From JADKIH01 sp031367345 (lineage in GTDB: Bacteria > Bacteroidota > Bacteroidia > AKYH767-A > 2013-40CM-41-45): DNA of 56,445 bases. The notes under the pieces were generated by a model, which worked only from the letters and a program-made list of their open reading frames with translations, was not told where the DNA came from and made no database searches. The stretch lies in contig JANLPR010000007.1 in the NCBI GenBank assembly GCA_031367345.1, forward strand, positions 1-56,445, written 5' to 3'. Of this stretch, positions 1 through 9,898 are shown one piece after another. How positions within the stretch are numbered: the stretch's first letter is position 1; each line of letters starts with the position of its first letter. The position numbers and the translations under genes were made by a program.

Positions 1-1296
1 TCTACCGGTAGCATCGGTCAAAATATATTGAAATTGTTTTTCCCCTTGAATTTCTACACTAAAATTATTCGTAGTTGGATTGCTAAACACTTGCATAGGA
101 AATGTTTCAACTTTGGAAATAGAAGAAGTTACATTGCCCAAAGTATCTAACACGGCAAAATACGATTCCTGTCCGGTGGTATCAGCCTTCGCCCAGCCGG
201 AAATAAGATACCCTTCAGAGCAATATTTCAAATCGCGCAACTGCGTTCCTTTGTAAATGTTTTTAGCTACGAATGTTTTGAATTGTAAGGAGTCGCCGGT
301 ATTGATGTTTAAGCGATAGAATAACGCTGAATCGTTTCCATTGAAAGTGAGGTCATATTTGCAACCGTAAAAAGTAACAGTTGCATTGTTATAAGAAAAA
401 TAATCAAATAAATAAGTGTTAATTGGAACAACAAAATCCCTAATCCACTTAATCTGTAATGAAGTATCAAACGAAATAAATCGCAATGTGTCTATTGGGC
501 CATTTCTTTTAGCGGCATGCCCAATAAGATTGTTGATTGATGTTTCTCTTAAATAATAAAATGCCCAACCATAACCTGTTGCAGATGTATAATTTGAATC
601 CGGAAAAGCAATTGTTCTCACCGAATCTAAATTGTTATCGTAAACAATTAAAGATAAAGAATCACCATGGGAGGTTGGATACGATTTAGGGCTTATTATT
701 TCATTTTTATTTGATCTTAAAAATGCATCAAAAAAAGGCCTAGGTATATGAACAGCCTTTATTGAATCTAAATTTGGATTTAATTTCAAAAGAATTTCAC
801 TACATGAAAATACAATACTACTATCGACTAATTCATTTAAATGAATCTGATAAATTACATTTTGATCCAGCCTTTGATAGTAATAATTTTTTGTAAACAA
901 GGTATCGCCATTCAAATCCATTTTATAGAAGTAAAGTCGGTAATCCCAAGTCAGGTTCACTGTTGGGAAACCAACACCAAAATAAAAAAGCAGATTCCGA
1001 TCCTTTGTTTGAATGATGTCAGGCAAATCTCCTCCAGAGCCTGGATTAATTAATTTGTCGAAAATTAAATTACCTTGATGGTCGTATTTTCTGATGTAGT
1101 ATAGTTTTGCGCAAAACTGACAACCAGGATTCGCTCCCATGGTTATATAGTCACCATTAGGAAGATCTATGCTTTTAAAGCACGATTCCACATCTACTAC
1201 ATTATGATTTGCAATAAACACATGCTCAAATGTATTTTGAGCATGTGTTAGTAGGGAGGTGCTTAATAATAGCAGTGGTAAAAATATTTTTTTCAT
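1..1296 (-). CDS. Secreted protein with T9SS type A sorting domain, C-terminus cut by window edge
   Basis: The reading frame is open from an ATG at 1296 through all 432 codons to the window edge, so the stop lies outside. It begins with a Sec signal peptide (MKKIFLPLLLLSTSLLTHAQ, cleavage expected after HAQ). The middle resembles the repetitive beta-rich proteins of Bacteroidota that record values with phrases such as YDHQGNLIFDK and MDLNGDTLF, suggesting a propeller-like fold, but I do not recognise a catalytic domain. The last visible stretch (VETFPMQVFSNPTTNNFSVE, then YILTDATGR) is the start of a T9SS type A C-terminal sorting domain, so the protein is probably exported across the outer membrane. 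Its ATG overlaps the TGA of the upstream gene by 4 bases (ATGA), which suggests coupled translation. Confidence 0.8.
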   Translation of the reverse strand, partial: MKKIFLPLLLLSTSLLTHAQNTFEHVFIANHNVVDVESCFKSIDLPNGDYITMGANPGCQFCAKLYYIRKYDHQGNLIFDKLINPGSGGDLPDIIQTKDRNLLFYFGVGFPTVNLTWDYRLYFYKMDLNGDTLFTKNYYYQRLDQNVIYQIHLNELVDSSIVFSCSEILLKLNPNLDSIKAVHIPRPFFDAFLRSNKNEIISPKSYPTSHGDSLSLIVYDNNLDSVRTIAFPDSNYTSATGYGWAFYYLRETSINNLIGHAAKRNGPIDTLRFISFDTSLQIKWIRDFVVPINTYLFDYFSYNNATVTFYGCKYDLTFNGNDSALFYRLNINTGDSLQFKTFVAKNIYKGTQLRDLKYCSEGYLISGWAKADTTGQESYFAVLDTLGNVTSSISKVETFPMQVFSNPTTNNFSVEIQGEKQFQYILTDATGR

Positions 1297-2884
1297 TTGA
1301 CGACTACATATTTAGAAGTATATAAATTACCTTCATTATCAGATAAATGAATCTGATATACGCCATTGATTAAACTGGAATTATTTATAGTTGTCTCAGA
1401 TTTGCCTATCTGTTTAAAATAAACTTGCTTGCCACTCAGGTCAACTATTTCAATAGAGTTAATAATTGAATTGGATAAACTGATTGTCGAAAATTCTCCA
1501 GAAGGATTTGGATAACAAGTGACAGTAATCTCTTTTGAAGAAATTGTTGTATTTGAATGTCTTGATAAATTATGGCTCATCATAAAAGAGCTCGCAAACC
1601 AAATTGAACCAGCGATTTCATTGGCATCTAAACTGGTATTTGTAAAATGATTATCGAGAAAGGTTGTGCATGCGCAATTTGGACAAACGTAGTTTTGTTT
1701 TTCAAGCAATGTCACAAAATCTTGTTCTACGCTGTACATATTACCCGTGTAAATTGGATCTGTACCATCTAAATATCCGCCAAGAAAATCTGTGGTTAGG
1801 GTTTGCCCGTGACAATTAATAAATCCCACTTTTTCCGCACTGTAAGCAATTATTATCTGGCTATGTTTTTTAGTACCATGATCAGCAAATTCTTTAAGGA
1901 CATCGCATTTGTAGTTGAATGAAAGTGCAGCGACAGATGGCGTAACATAATTAACTAACATTACCTGATCTATCAAGAAATCACATTCTTTTATTTGGGT
2001 GGTACGTGTAATTGCAAGAATTGCGCCTTGCGCCGGAATATCCCTCGGATTAAACTCTGCATCAATATTTCGTAAGCAGTTGAATTTGCATTTAAGTTTT
2101 TGTCCAAGATACAAGCAGTCTTTTAGGTTGTTATAGGCTGCATTTTTATCTGGAACAGTCGGATAGTCGTTGCTCCAATATTCCACCTCAATAAACAAAA
2201 AATCAAAAGCGGGAAAGCACGCTTCGGGAATCTCCCAGCCGTTATACTGCGGGTCTTTGTTGTCTCCAGAAAAAGCAGCTAAGCGACAAACCGATTTTAG
2301 CATTTCAGCTTCTTGGCGCTGTCGGGCATTTTGCGGGGCATTCATGAGGTTTTCAATTTCACTCACCGATTTTCCTTGTGGTCCATCTTCGCAAAAAGCA
2401 TGAATAGTGGCAGATAGAAAGAATGGATCTGTGTTATTCAAAAATCCTGTTGCCGAAGCGGCAGCTCCAATGTTAATTCCCGGAAACATCGCTCGCATGT
2501 CGGTTAAGAATGTTCGGAGTATAGGCTCTAAAGAAGGATTTCCAATAACTATGTTGTTATCCAATCCAAATAAAACTATCTGGTCGATGAAATTGGTGTT
2601 CACATAATTTTGAAGATTTACTTCTGAGGCAAAGTTTCCATTTTTCATATCTTGAATAAGGTCGTTGGCACAATCAACATACAATCCTCGTTTAAATCCG
2701 TAACTCCATCCATTGTAATTGGCTTGCGAGGGAGGCGGATTAGGAGTAAAACTGGTTCAAATCTGTCCAAAGGAGAAATTAGTCACTAAAAGTAGGAAAA
2801 GAATGCCCCCATTTTTTTCAATAATTTCGATGATTTTTTCGCTTGAAGCTCGTCAAGGATTGACTTTGTGAAGTTTGTTTTCAT
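1293..2884 (-). pseudogene. T9SS cargo protein gene with broken 5' end (frameshift plus in-frame TGA)
   Basis: An intact frame of 463 codons from a TTG at 2684 ends in a T9SS type A sorting domain (VTCYPNPSGEFSTISLSNS, then SGKQVYFKQ and NGVYQIHLSD), but it has no signal peptide. The missing N-terminus is found upstream. An ATG at 2884 opens MKTNFTKSIL..., and a signal-peptide core (ILFLLLVTNFSFGQ) follows one frame away. The shift falls at a homopolymer run (A7-T-G5 on the minus strand, 2806-2818). A TGA at 2759-2757 then interrupts the frame just after the signal peptide; 24 codons later the frame joins the 2684 start. The span is 1592 bases, and one added base gives exactly 531 codons. The body has many cysteines and no domain I recognise. 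It is either a decayed gene or carries two sequence errors. Confidence 0.65.
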
Positions 2885-3181
2885 TTGATTTATATTTAAA
2901 AGGTTAACACTGTCTTGGGTCAAACGGTACTTAAACATTTTGAATTAGATTGTGGGAACATGAAAAACAAATTCATAATAAAAGTATGGATTAATTTGAA
3001 TGCCGCAAGGGAATATTAAAAATATTATTAGGCCAAAGAAAGGAGAATAAAAGTTAAAATCTTCCTGAATATACATCATTCATATTTCGTGAAATGGAAT
3101 AGGGATAATATTTATTGATCCAATTTTTAAATCTCCATTTTCAAATCTCCATTTTCAACTTCTTATCAATTTTCATTTTAG

Positions 3182-3613
3182 CTATCTAATTTCTGAATGC
3201 CTTATTTGTCCACCGGCATTGCCAACGCTCACAAGAAAGAGTGAGTTTGTAAGTAATAAAATGAAGGTAATACCTATCAGAATTTTTCTTTTTTCACTTT
3301 TAAATTTATAAAGCGTAAGAGCTGCAAATAATCCGACACTTAGCGTGGTCCATAGTGCAATGTCTGCCATTTCCTCGTGTTGATGAATTAACTCCACCGG
3401 TTTTTGTCCGATAGCAGCCAACGATTCTTCTGCGCCGTCGCCTGTTAGGGAAGAAGGTATTGTTAAGGTTGCAGTTAAAATAATGAGATATAAGGCCGTT
3501 TGTTTTACAGTATCGTTTTTCATAATCATGCCGCTACCCAAGACTAAAAGCGAGAAAATACTCCCAATGATTGGGAAGTGATTAAATAATAAATGAGCAT
3601 GTGCGCCGTCCAT
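3182..3613 (-). CDS. Small four-helix membrane protein, DUF2231-like
   Basis: The 143-residue protein has about four hydrophobic helices (roughly residues 10-30, 38-55, 83-102 and 110-128). It begins MDGAHAHLLFNHFPIIG, a His-rich start followed by NHFPI, and ends with GNAGGQIRHSEIR. The HFPI motif near the first helix and the Gly-Gly...His motif near the end recall the DUF2231 family of membrane proteins, some of which sit next to cytochrome or redox genes. I see no heme-binding CxxCH and no partner gene, so a function is not assigned. It stands alone, with about 300 bases of featureless AT-rich sequence on each side. Confidence 0.6.
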   Translation of the reverse strand: MDGAHAHLLFNHFPIIGSIFSLLVLGSGMIMKNDTVKQTALYLIILTATLTIPSSLTGDGAEESLAAIGQKPVELIHQHEEMADIALWTTLSVGLFAALTLYKFKSEKRKILIGITFILLLTNSLFLVSVGNAGGQIRHSEIR

Positions 3614-3905
3614 AGAAGGAGTTTTAGTTATTATAATTCAATTTTGAGAAGGAGTTGTGTTGACTAAATTACAATTAATAAGTCATCTGCTAATTGTTCT
3701 TTTAAATTCGAGGTAAAGGAATAAGAATGCTATGGTAGAACAAATTTGTTTTGTAATACTAGTGTCAGATTAAGAGTAATTAAAAGCTAAAGAATGGAAA
3801 ATCAGATTCAATTCAATATTCATGCTCACCTTTACAGAATAAATCATGGTCGGTATGATTATGGTCATGTCGATTTTATAAAAATGCTATTTTATTTGTT
3901 GAAGA

Positions 3906-5240
3906 ATGAATATCGCGTTAATCCTTCATGACAGTACTATGACATCTAAAAAAGTGTCAATTCGACCTTTGCACGCAGATAAAAACGATATCGATTTGTT
4001 CCAGTTAAAGACCATTGCCTTTACACACAAGAATACTCCAATCAAGGAGTTGAATCGATTCTTTTTACACGAAGAAAATCGGAAAGAGCGATTAGAGTAT
4101 CTTCGGTTCTCGTGCGATCTGAATGAGATTTTTTATGTGGCAACTTGTAATCGCATTGAATTCTTTTTTACGACTCATCATGTTTTAGATAAAAGTTTTC
4201 TAAAGAATTTTTACAAAAATTTTAGAACTGATTGGAATGCAGAAGAAATAGATTTTGCAATTGCACACGGAGATATTTTTGAAGGAGAGGAAGCATTAAA
4301 ACACATCTATCGTGTAGCCTCTTCATTAGATTCATTAGTAATTGGAGAAAGAGAGATTATAACTCAAGTTCGTAAGGCGTATGATCTTTGTAATCACGAT
4401 GGACTTACAGGTGATTTATTACGTTTGGTGGTGAAAAGTACAATCACAACAGCGAAGCAAATTTATACTGAAACAAAAATCGCAAACAACCCTGTGTCGG
4501 TAGTTTCATTAGCAGAACGAAAGTTGCGTGAATTGAAGCTAGATAAAAATGTAAGAATACTTTTAGTTGGTGCCGGTGAAACGAATACCAATCTTTCCAA
4601 ATATTTAATTAAACAAGGCTTCACAAATTTTACAATCTTCAACAGGAGTTTTGAAAATGCTCAGAAGCTGGTAAAAGTTATCAGATCTGCTACTGTAAAA
4701 GCAAAAGCATTTACTTTAGATCAACTGTCAACATTTTCAGGAGGGTTTGATGTGTTGGTTACTTGTACATCGTCGCCCAACAATATTATTTCACCGGAAT
4801 TGTTCCAACATTTAGTTAAAGGTGATACAACTAAAAAAGTGATCGTCGATCTTTCTGTTCCGTCCAATATTCATTCAGATGTTTTAGTTGCAAACAAAGC
4901 CAACTTGATTGACATAAATGAATTAAAAGAAATAGCTTCAAGCAATTTAGAAGAACGAAAAGGTGAATACTTAGCAGCAGAGCAATTGATCGAAGAGAAC
5001 ATAGTCAATTTTCGCCAATTGTATAAGACAAGAGCATTAGAGTTAAAAATGAAAAATGTTCCTGATAAAATTCGCGAGATCAAAGACAAAGCGATGAACG
5101 ATATTTTTGCAGAAGACATAAGAGGTATGGACGACCACTCACGTGAAGTGCTTTTAAGAGTTATGGATTATATGGAAAAGAAATGTATTTCTGTTCCTAT
5201 GGTCATGGCAAAGGAGATTATACTCGAGTCGAAAAGTTGA
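3906..5240 (+). CDS. hemA: Glutamyl-tRNA reductase
   Basis: This enzyme reduces glutamyl-tRNA to glutamate-1-semialdehyde with NADPH, the first committed step of C5 heme synthesis. Visible motifs are VATCNRIEF with the catalytic Cys at residue 81, SSLDSLVIGEREI (residues 139-151), the Rossmann motif GAGETN (222-227), a following FNRS, and VIVDLSVPSN, where many homologues have DLAVPRD. Its 444 residues are normal for the family. Two in-frame ATGs are possible: 3906 and 3939. The conserved protein begins near FQLKTIAFTHKNTP, so the shorter start (MTSKKVS) is equally plausible. The gene leads a heme cluster with hemC-hemD 59 bases downstream. Confidence 0.95.
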   Translation: MNIALILHDSTMTSKKVSIRPLHADKNDIDLFQLKTIAFTHKNTPIKELNRFFLHEENRKERLEYLRFSCDLNEIFYVATCNRIEFFFTTHHVLDKSFLKNFYKNFRTDWNAEEIDFAIAHGDIFEGEEALKHIYRVASSLDSLVIGEREIITQVRKAYDLCNHDGLTGDLLRLVVKSTITTAKQIYTETKIANNPVSVVSLAERKLRELKLDKNVRILLVGAGETNTNLSKYLIKQGFTNFTIFNRSFENAQKLVKVIRSATVKAKAFTLDQLSTFSGGFDVLVTCTSSPNNIISPELFQHLVKGDTTKKVIVDLSVPSNIHSDVLVANKANLIDINELKEIASSNLEERKGEYLAAEQLIEENIVNFRQLYKTRALELKMKNVPDKIREIKDKAMNDIFAEDIRGMDDHSREVLLRVMDYMEKKCISVPMVMAKEIILESKS

Positions 5241-5299
5241 TTTTAAAACAACTATTCCGTTTTTTTTCATAGTTTTATTTGCAATTAGTAATTTCAATT

Positions 5300-6874
5300 A
5301 TGCGTTCACCATTAATTATCGGTACCAGAGGAAGCGATCTTGCATTGTGGCAAGCCAATCACGTAAAGTCATTGTTAGAAGATGTTGGAATAAAATGTGA
5401 ACTAAAGATCATAAAAACGCAAGGTGATATTATCCAACATTTAAGTTTGGATAAGTTAGAAGGCAAAGGATTTTTTACCAAAGAAATTGAGGAAGCGTTA
5501 TTAAATGGCGATACAGACATTGCCGTTCATTCCCACAAAGACTTACCAACTGAGTCGCCCGAAGGTTTAATTATAGCAGCAGTTTCGTCGAGAGAAGATC
5601 CTTCAGAATTGCTTTTGATTCGAAAAGAATCAGTCGACTACAAAAGAAAGTTTTCGTTGAAACTGAATGCTCAAGTAGGAACTTCGTCAGCCAGGAGGAA
5701 ATCACAATTACTTGCCTTTCGAGCCGATGTTGAATTAAAAGATCTTCGAGGAAATGTACCTACACGAATCAATAAACTGCGAGAGGGACAGTATGATGCT
5801 ATTTTAGTAGCAGCAGCAGGAGTAGAGCGATTGGAAATTGATCTTGAAGAATTTCATGTAGAGCGTTTGGATGTAAAAGAATTTATTCCGGCACCTGCAC
5901 AAGGAGTTTTAGCTATCCAAATTCGCACAGCCGACAAAGACCTATTTAAACAATTGCAAGTGCTGAACAACAAGTCGGTTCAGCAAACCATAGCCATAGA
6001 AAGAAAAGTGTTGAATCTTTTTCAAGGCGGATGTCAGATGCCTATAGGAGCCTATGCAGAATACAACGACGAAACAGAAATGTATTCTGTAAGAGTGAGT
6101 AAAGCTGTAGCGTGGGATAAAATGCCGGTGTCAGTGTATTCAGAATCGATAGAGCCGCATGTTTTAGCTGCAAGAGTAATTGAGAAATTAGCCAATGTAA
6201 AACCTACATCGGTGTTTATTAGTCGTGACGATCGTCGCGATGATTATTTGAAAACAGTTTTAACTGCAAATGGTTTTTCGTTTTCTGGAAAGGCTCTGAT
6301 AGAAACTACCATCCTTCCATTCACCAATGTTCCAATATGTGAATGGATCTTTTTTTCGAGTAAGCAAGCGGTGAAATATTTCTTCGAACAAAAACCGGTA
6401 TTAGGTACTCAAAAATATGGGGCAGTAGGGAAGGCGACTGCAGAGGCGATTCGTCGTTATGGGAAGCGTGCTGATTTTATTGGAGCATCGGTAAATACTA
6501 AAATGACAGGCAAGCAGTTCGCGGCGAAAGTGGGAAGCTCAAAAGTTTTGTTTCCGCAGGCGAAAGGAAGCATGCGTTCTATTCAGCAACAATTTGTAAA
6601 AGGGGAACAAGTGATTGACCTACCTGTTTATGAAACTATCAGAAAAAATAGTGGTGACATGCCGGATGCCGAGATCTTAGTGTTTACATCACCTTCGAAT
6701 GTAGAAGCGTGGTTTGAACGATTTAAGATTAGAAAAGATCAAAAAGTAGTGGCGATGGGAGATGCAACAGCAAACGCACTTCGCCAAAATAATTTTATTG
6801 GTTGTGGTCAGCCCGACACATTCGATGATGCAGGATTAGCAAGGGCTGTATTTTCAATTTCATCAGACAAATAA
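5300..6874 (+). CDS. hemC-hemD: Hydroxymethylbilane synthase fused to uroporphyrinogen-III synthase
   Basis: One 524-residue polypeptide appears to carry two consecutive heme enzymes. Residues 1 to about 275 are porphobilinogen deaminase: GTRGSDLALWQ, the catalytic Asp in HSHKDLP (Asp81), GTSSARRKSQ, and GGCQMP, whose Cys245 should hold the dipyrromethane cofactor. From about residue 285 (SVFISRDDRRDDY) the sequence changes to a HemD-like domain with FFSSKQAVKYFF, AVGKATAEAI and VFTSPSNVEAWF. HemD sequences vary greatly, so the fusion rests on these motifs and on length: a lone HemC is about 310 residues. I chose ATG 5300, just before the conserved IIGTRGS. A TTG at 5279 in frame is less likely. 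hemB follows 12 bases after the stop. Confidence 0.92.
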   Translation: MRSPLIIGTRGSDLALWQANHVKSLLEDVGIKCELKIIKTQGDIIQHLSLDKLEGKGFFTKEIEEALLNGDTDIAVHSHKDLPTESPEGLIIAAVSSREDPSELLLIRKESVDYKRKFSLKLNAQVGTSSARRKSQLLAFRADVELKDLRGNVPTRINKLREGQYDAILVAAAGVERLEIDLEEFHVERLDVKEFIPAPAQGVLAIQIRTADKDLFKQLQVLNNKSVQQTIAIERKVLNLFQGGCQMPIGAYAEYNDETEMYSVRVSKAVAWDKMPVSVYSESIEPHVLAARVIEKLANVKPTSVFISRDDRRDDYLKTVLTANGFSFSGKALIETTILPFTNVPICEWIFFSSKQAVKYFFEQKPVLGTQKYGAVGKATAEAIRRYGKRADFIGASVNTKMTGKQFAAKVGSSKVLFPQAKGSMRSIQQQFVKGEQVIDLPVYETIRKNSGDMPDAEILVFTSPSNVEAWFERFKIRKDQKVVAMGDATANALRQNNFIGCGQPDTFDDAGLARAVFSISSDK

Positions 6875-6886
6875 ATTTCGTTGGTT

Positions 6887-7855
6887 ATGATCATTCGTCC
6901 CCGAAGATTAAGAAAGAATTCGATAGTAAGAGAAATGATAGCGGAGACGCGCATTTCAAAAGAAATGTTTATTTACCCTTATTTTATTACCAAAGGTAAA
7001 AATATAATTGTGCCGATCGAAGCTATGCCTGGCATCAATCGTTTTTCAGTAGATACTTTATTGTTGGATGTAGAAAAAGGATTAAAGGTTGGCATCAACA
7101 AAATCTTGTTGTTTGGTGTAGGTGAAGAAAAATTTGAAGATGCACATTCCGCACATGATACACATACAGTAGTAGCAGAGGCAGTTCGTGAATTGAAAAA
7201 TAAGTTTGGAGAAAAAATTTTCGTAATCACCGATGTGTGTTTGTGCGCTTATACAACACATGGACATTGCGGGTTAATCAAAAATGAATACGTTGACAAT
7301 GATTCGTCGCTCGATGTACTGGCATTAATGGCTTTGACACACGTACAAGCGGGGGCAGATATGGTTGCGCCGAGTGATATGATGGATGGAAGAGTGGCTG
7401 CAATCAGAAAAGTACTTGATGAGAATGAATTTGAGAGCACGCCAATAATGTCTTATTCCACAAAGTTTGCATCGGCCTATTACGGACCTTTTAGAGAAGC
7501 AGCAGATTCCGCTCCTGGCAAAGGTGATCGGAAGTCGTATCAGATGGATTATCGAAATTTAAGAGAAGCCGTTCGTGAGGCAGTACTTGATGAAGCCGAA
7601 GGGGCAGATATGGTTATGGTTAAGCCGGCATTGGCATATTTAGATGTTATAAAATCTGTACGCGAGGCAACAAGCATTCCTGTAGCGTGTTACAATGTTT
7701 CAGCTGAATATACAATGGTTAAAACAGCCGCTAAGGCCGGGTTTATAGATGAAGAACGGATAGTTATGGAGAATATGCACGCCTTTGCAAGAGCAGGTGC
7801 TGATGTGATTATTACCTATCACGCACGAGATATTGTAGAGAAGGGCTGGATTTAG
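6887..7855 (+). CDS. hemB: Delta-aminolevulinic acid dehydratase (porphobilinogen synthase)
   Basis: The enzyme condenses two 5-aminolevulinate molecules to porphobilinogen in the cytoplasm. Motifs are the N-terminal RPRRLRKN, the cysteine metal site DVCLCAYTTHGHCG (three Cys, so a zinc-type enzyme), VAPSDMMDGR, and the two Schiff-base lysines in SYSTKFASAYYGPF and in MVMVKPALAYLD. The 322 residues match the family. The ATG at 6887 gives the usual start MIIRPRRLRK; a TTG six bases upstream is not needed. It lies 12 bases behind the hemC-hemD fusion and is probably co-transcribed with it. The pathway order is hemB before hemC, so gene order does not follow reaction order, and hemL, hemE and later genes are not in this window. 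Confidence 0.95.
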   Translation: MIIRPRRLRKNSIVREMIAETRISKEMFIYPYFITKGKNIIVPIEAMPGINRFSVDTLLLDVEKGLKVGINKILLFGVGEEKFEDAHSAHDTHTVVAEAVRELKNKFGEKIFVITDVCLCAYTTHGHCGLIKNEYVDNDSSLDVLALMALTHVQAGADMVAPSDMMDGRVAAIRKVLDENEFESTPIMSYSTKFASAYYGPFREAADSAPGKGDRKSYQMDYRNLREAVREAVLDEAEGADMVMVKPALAYLDVIKSVREATSIPVACYNVSAEYTMVKTAAKAGFIDEERIVMENMHAFARAGADVIITYHARDIVEKGWI

Positions 7856-8005
7856 TCATTTGCCTCCTTTTTCATGAGCAATAAGACATCATTGATTTAA
7901 GCAAGATGTTCTGCTATTTTTCTTAAAAAAATTCTGTAAAGAGTGTATTCAGTTTTATTTCGAATAACTACATTTACACTACAATCTTAAAATTCCCATT
8001 CAATT

Positions 8006-9853
8006 ATGGAACGTCACAATGAGGTGTTGGACAATGTAATCATCAAGTTTGCGGGTGATTCAGGCGATGGTATGCAGCTTACCGGAACTCAGTTTACCAA
8101 CACAGCTGCCTTATTTGGAAACGACTTAAGTACATTTCCCGATTTCCCTGCAGAGATTCGTGCCCCACAAGGTACACTTGCCGGAGTTTCCGGTTATCAA
8201 TTGCATTTTGGAAGCGTAGAAATTTATACGCCAGGCGATTCGTGTGATGTGCTTGTTGTGATGAATGCAGCGGCACTGAAAGCGAATATAAATTTCCTTC
8301 GCAAAAGCGGAACGCTAATCGTAAATACCGATGGCTTCGATCCTAAAAATTTACGTCTGGCAAATATTCCTGAGAGTGAAAATCCGCTAGAGAATTCTTC
8401 ACTCGATCATTTCAAAGTTATCCGTATGGATGTAACGAAAATGACTCGGGCGGCATTAACAGAAACTACTTTAGGGGTAAAAGAAATTGATCGTGCGAAA
8501 AATATGTTCGTCCTAGGATTTCTTTATTGGATGTATAATCGGGAATTAGATCATACGATGAAATTCCTTAACGAAAAATTTGGTAAGAAGCCTGACATTC
8601 TAGATGCGAATGTAAAGGTTTTAAAAGCCGGTTTTAATTTCGGCGATACGAGAGAAGAGTTCACTACGCGTTATACGATTGGCCCAGCTAAAATTGCTCC
8701 CGGCACCTATCGAAATATTATGGGTAATCAGGCGGTGGCGCTTGGTTTAATTGCGGCCGCTCAGAAGTCAGGATTGCAATTGTTTTATGGAACATATCCA
8801 ATTACACCGGCATCTGACATTCTTCATGAGCTTTCAAAACAAAAAAATTTCGGAGTAAAAACATTTCAAGCCGAAGATGAGATTGCAGCAATTTGTTCAG
8901 CAATTGGAGCAAGTTTCGGAGGATCATTGGGCGTAACAGCCTCATCAGGTCCGGGAATAGCACTCAAAGGAGAAGCGATGGGATTAGCATTAATGTTAGA
9001 GCTTCCATTGGTAATTATAAATGTTCAGCGTGGAGGGCCATCAACAGGCTTGCCAACCAAAACAGAACAGAGTGATTTGTTGCAAGCCTTTTACGGAAGA
9101 AATGGAGAGGCTCCAATTCCAATAGTAGCTGCAGCAACACCGAGCGATTGCTTCAATATGGTTTACGAAGCGTGTAGAATTGCTTTACTTTCAATGTCGC
9201 CGGTAATGTTATTGACAGACGGGTACATTGCAAATGGTGCTGAGCCTTGGATGTTTCCAAAGAGTGCCGATTTAAAAGATATCAATGTTGATTTTATTAA
9301 AGAAAAAAATTCAGCTGATAAATTTCTTCCATACAAACGTGATGAAAATTTATCTCGTCCGTGGGCTATTCCAGGAGTGAAAGGATTGGAACATCGTATT
9401 GGAGGATTAGAGAAGCAACACGAAACGGGTAACATAAGTTACGATGCACAAAATCACGAGTTCATGGTAAAAATGCGTGATGCCAAGGTGGAGAAAATTG
9501 CAGACAATATTCCATTACAAGATATAGAAGTTGGAAATAGTAAGGGGAAACTATTGGTACTTGGATGGGGAAGTACATTTGGAGCAATCAAGAGTGCAGT
9601 ATTGCAAGCCCGTGAAAAAGGCTATGATGTTTCTCATGCACAGATTCGATACTTGAAGCCATTCCCAAAAAATCTGGGTGAAATATTATATGCTTTTGAA
9701 CACGTATTAATCCCTGAAATGAATACCGGACAAATGATTAAGATTATCCGTGATAAATTTTTGATTCCTGCAGAGGGGTTGAATAAAATTCAAGGTATGC
9801 CATTTACAGCAGAAGAGATCTTACTAAAGATCGAAGAGAAATTTAAAAAATAA
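8006..9853 (+). CDS. korA: 2-oxoacid:ferredoxin oxidoreductase, fused gamma-alpha subunit
   Basis: This is the large subunit of a two-subunit enzyme that oxidatively decarboxylates a 2-oxoacid (probably 2-oxoglutarate) to the acyl-CoA and reduces ferredoxin. Residues 1 to about 190 are the gamma domain (IIKFAGDSGDGMQLTG, PAEIRAPQGTLAGVSG). From about residue 235 comes the pyrimidine-binding alpha domain (FYGTYPITPASDIL, FQAEDEIAAICSAIGAS, TASSGPGIALKGE, NVQRGGPSTGLPTKTEQSDL), then the transketolase C-terminal-like domain. The length, 615 residues, fits the fused KorA of Bacteroidota. Exact substrate cannot be read from sequence. korB follows 45 bases downstream as its partner. Confidence 0.93.
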   Translation: MERHNEVLDNVIIKFAGDSGDGMQLTGTQFTNTAALFGNDLSTFPDFPAEIRAPQGTLAGVSGYQLHFGSVEIYTPGDSCDVLVVMNAAALKANINFLRKSGTLIVNTDGFDPKNLRLANIPESENPLENSSLDHFKVIRMDVTKMTRAALTETTLGVKEIDRAKNMFVLGFLYWMYNRELDHTMKFLNEKFGKKPDILDANVKVLKAGFNFGDTREEFTTRYTIGPAKIAPGTYRNIMGNQAVALGLIAAAQKSGLQLFYGTYPITPASDILHELSKQKNFGVKTFQAEDEIAAICSAIGASFGGSLGVTASSGPGIALKGEAMGLALMLELPLVIINVQRGGPSTGLPTKTEQSDLLQAFYGRNGEAPIPIVAAATPSDCFNMVYEACRIALLSMSPVMLLTDGYIANGAEPWMFPKSADLKDINVDFIKEKNSADKFLPYKRDENLSRPWAIPGVKGLEHRIGGLEKQHETGNISYDAQNHEFMVKMRDAKVEKIADNIPLQDIEVGNSKGKLLVLGWGSTFGAIKSAVLQAREKGYDVSHAQIRYLKPFPKNLGEILYAFEHVLIPEMNTGQMIKIIRDKFLIPAEGLNKIQGMPFTAEEILLKIEEKFKK

Positions 9854-9898
9854 TATTAAGTAGTATCATTCGCTGAAGAGCGATTAATAAATAAAACT

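Noticed and set aside
2757..2759. TGA read as an amino acid (recoding) in the T9SS gene
   Set aside because: TGA ends many intact genes here (hemA, rsmH, ftsI, murE, mraY, murC), and no selenocysteine signal is visible. A frameshift nearby also points to decay or error.
3794..3931. Open frame of 45 codons overlapping the hemA start
   Set aside because: No family match, overlaps hemA in another frame, and the AT-rich upstream area gives such frames by chance.
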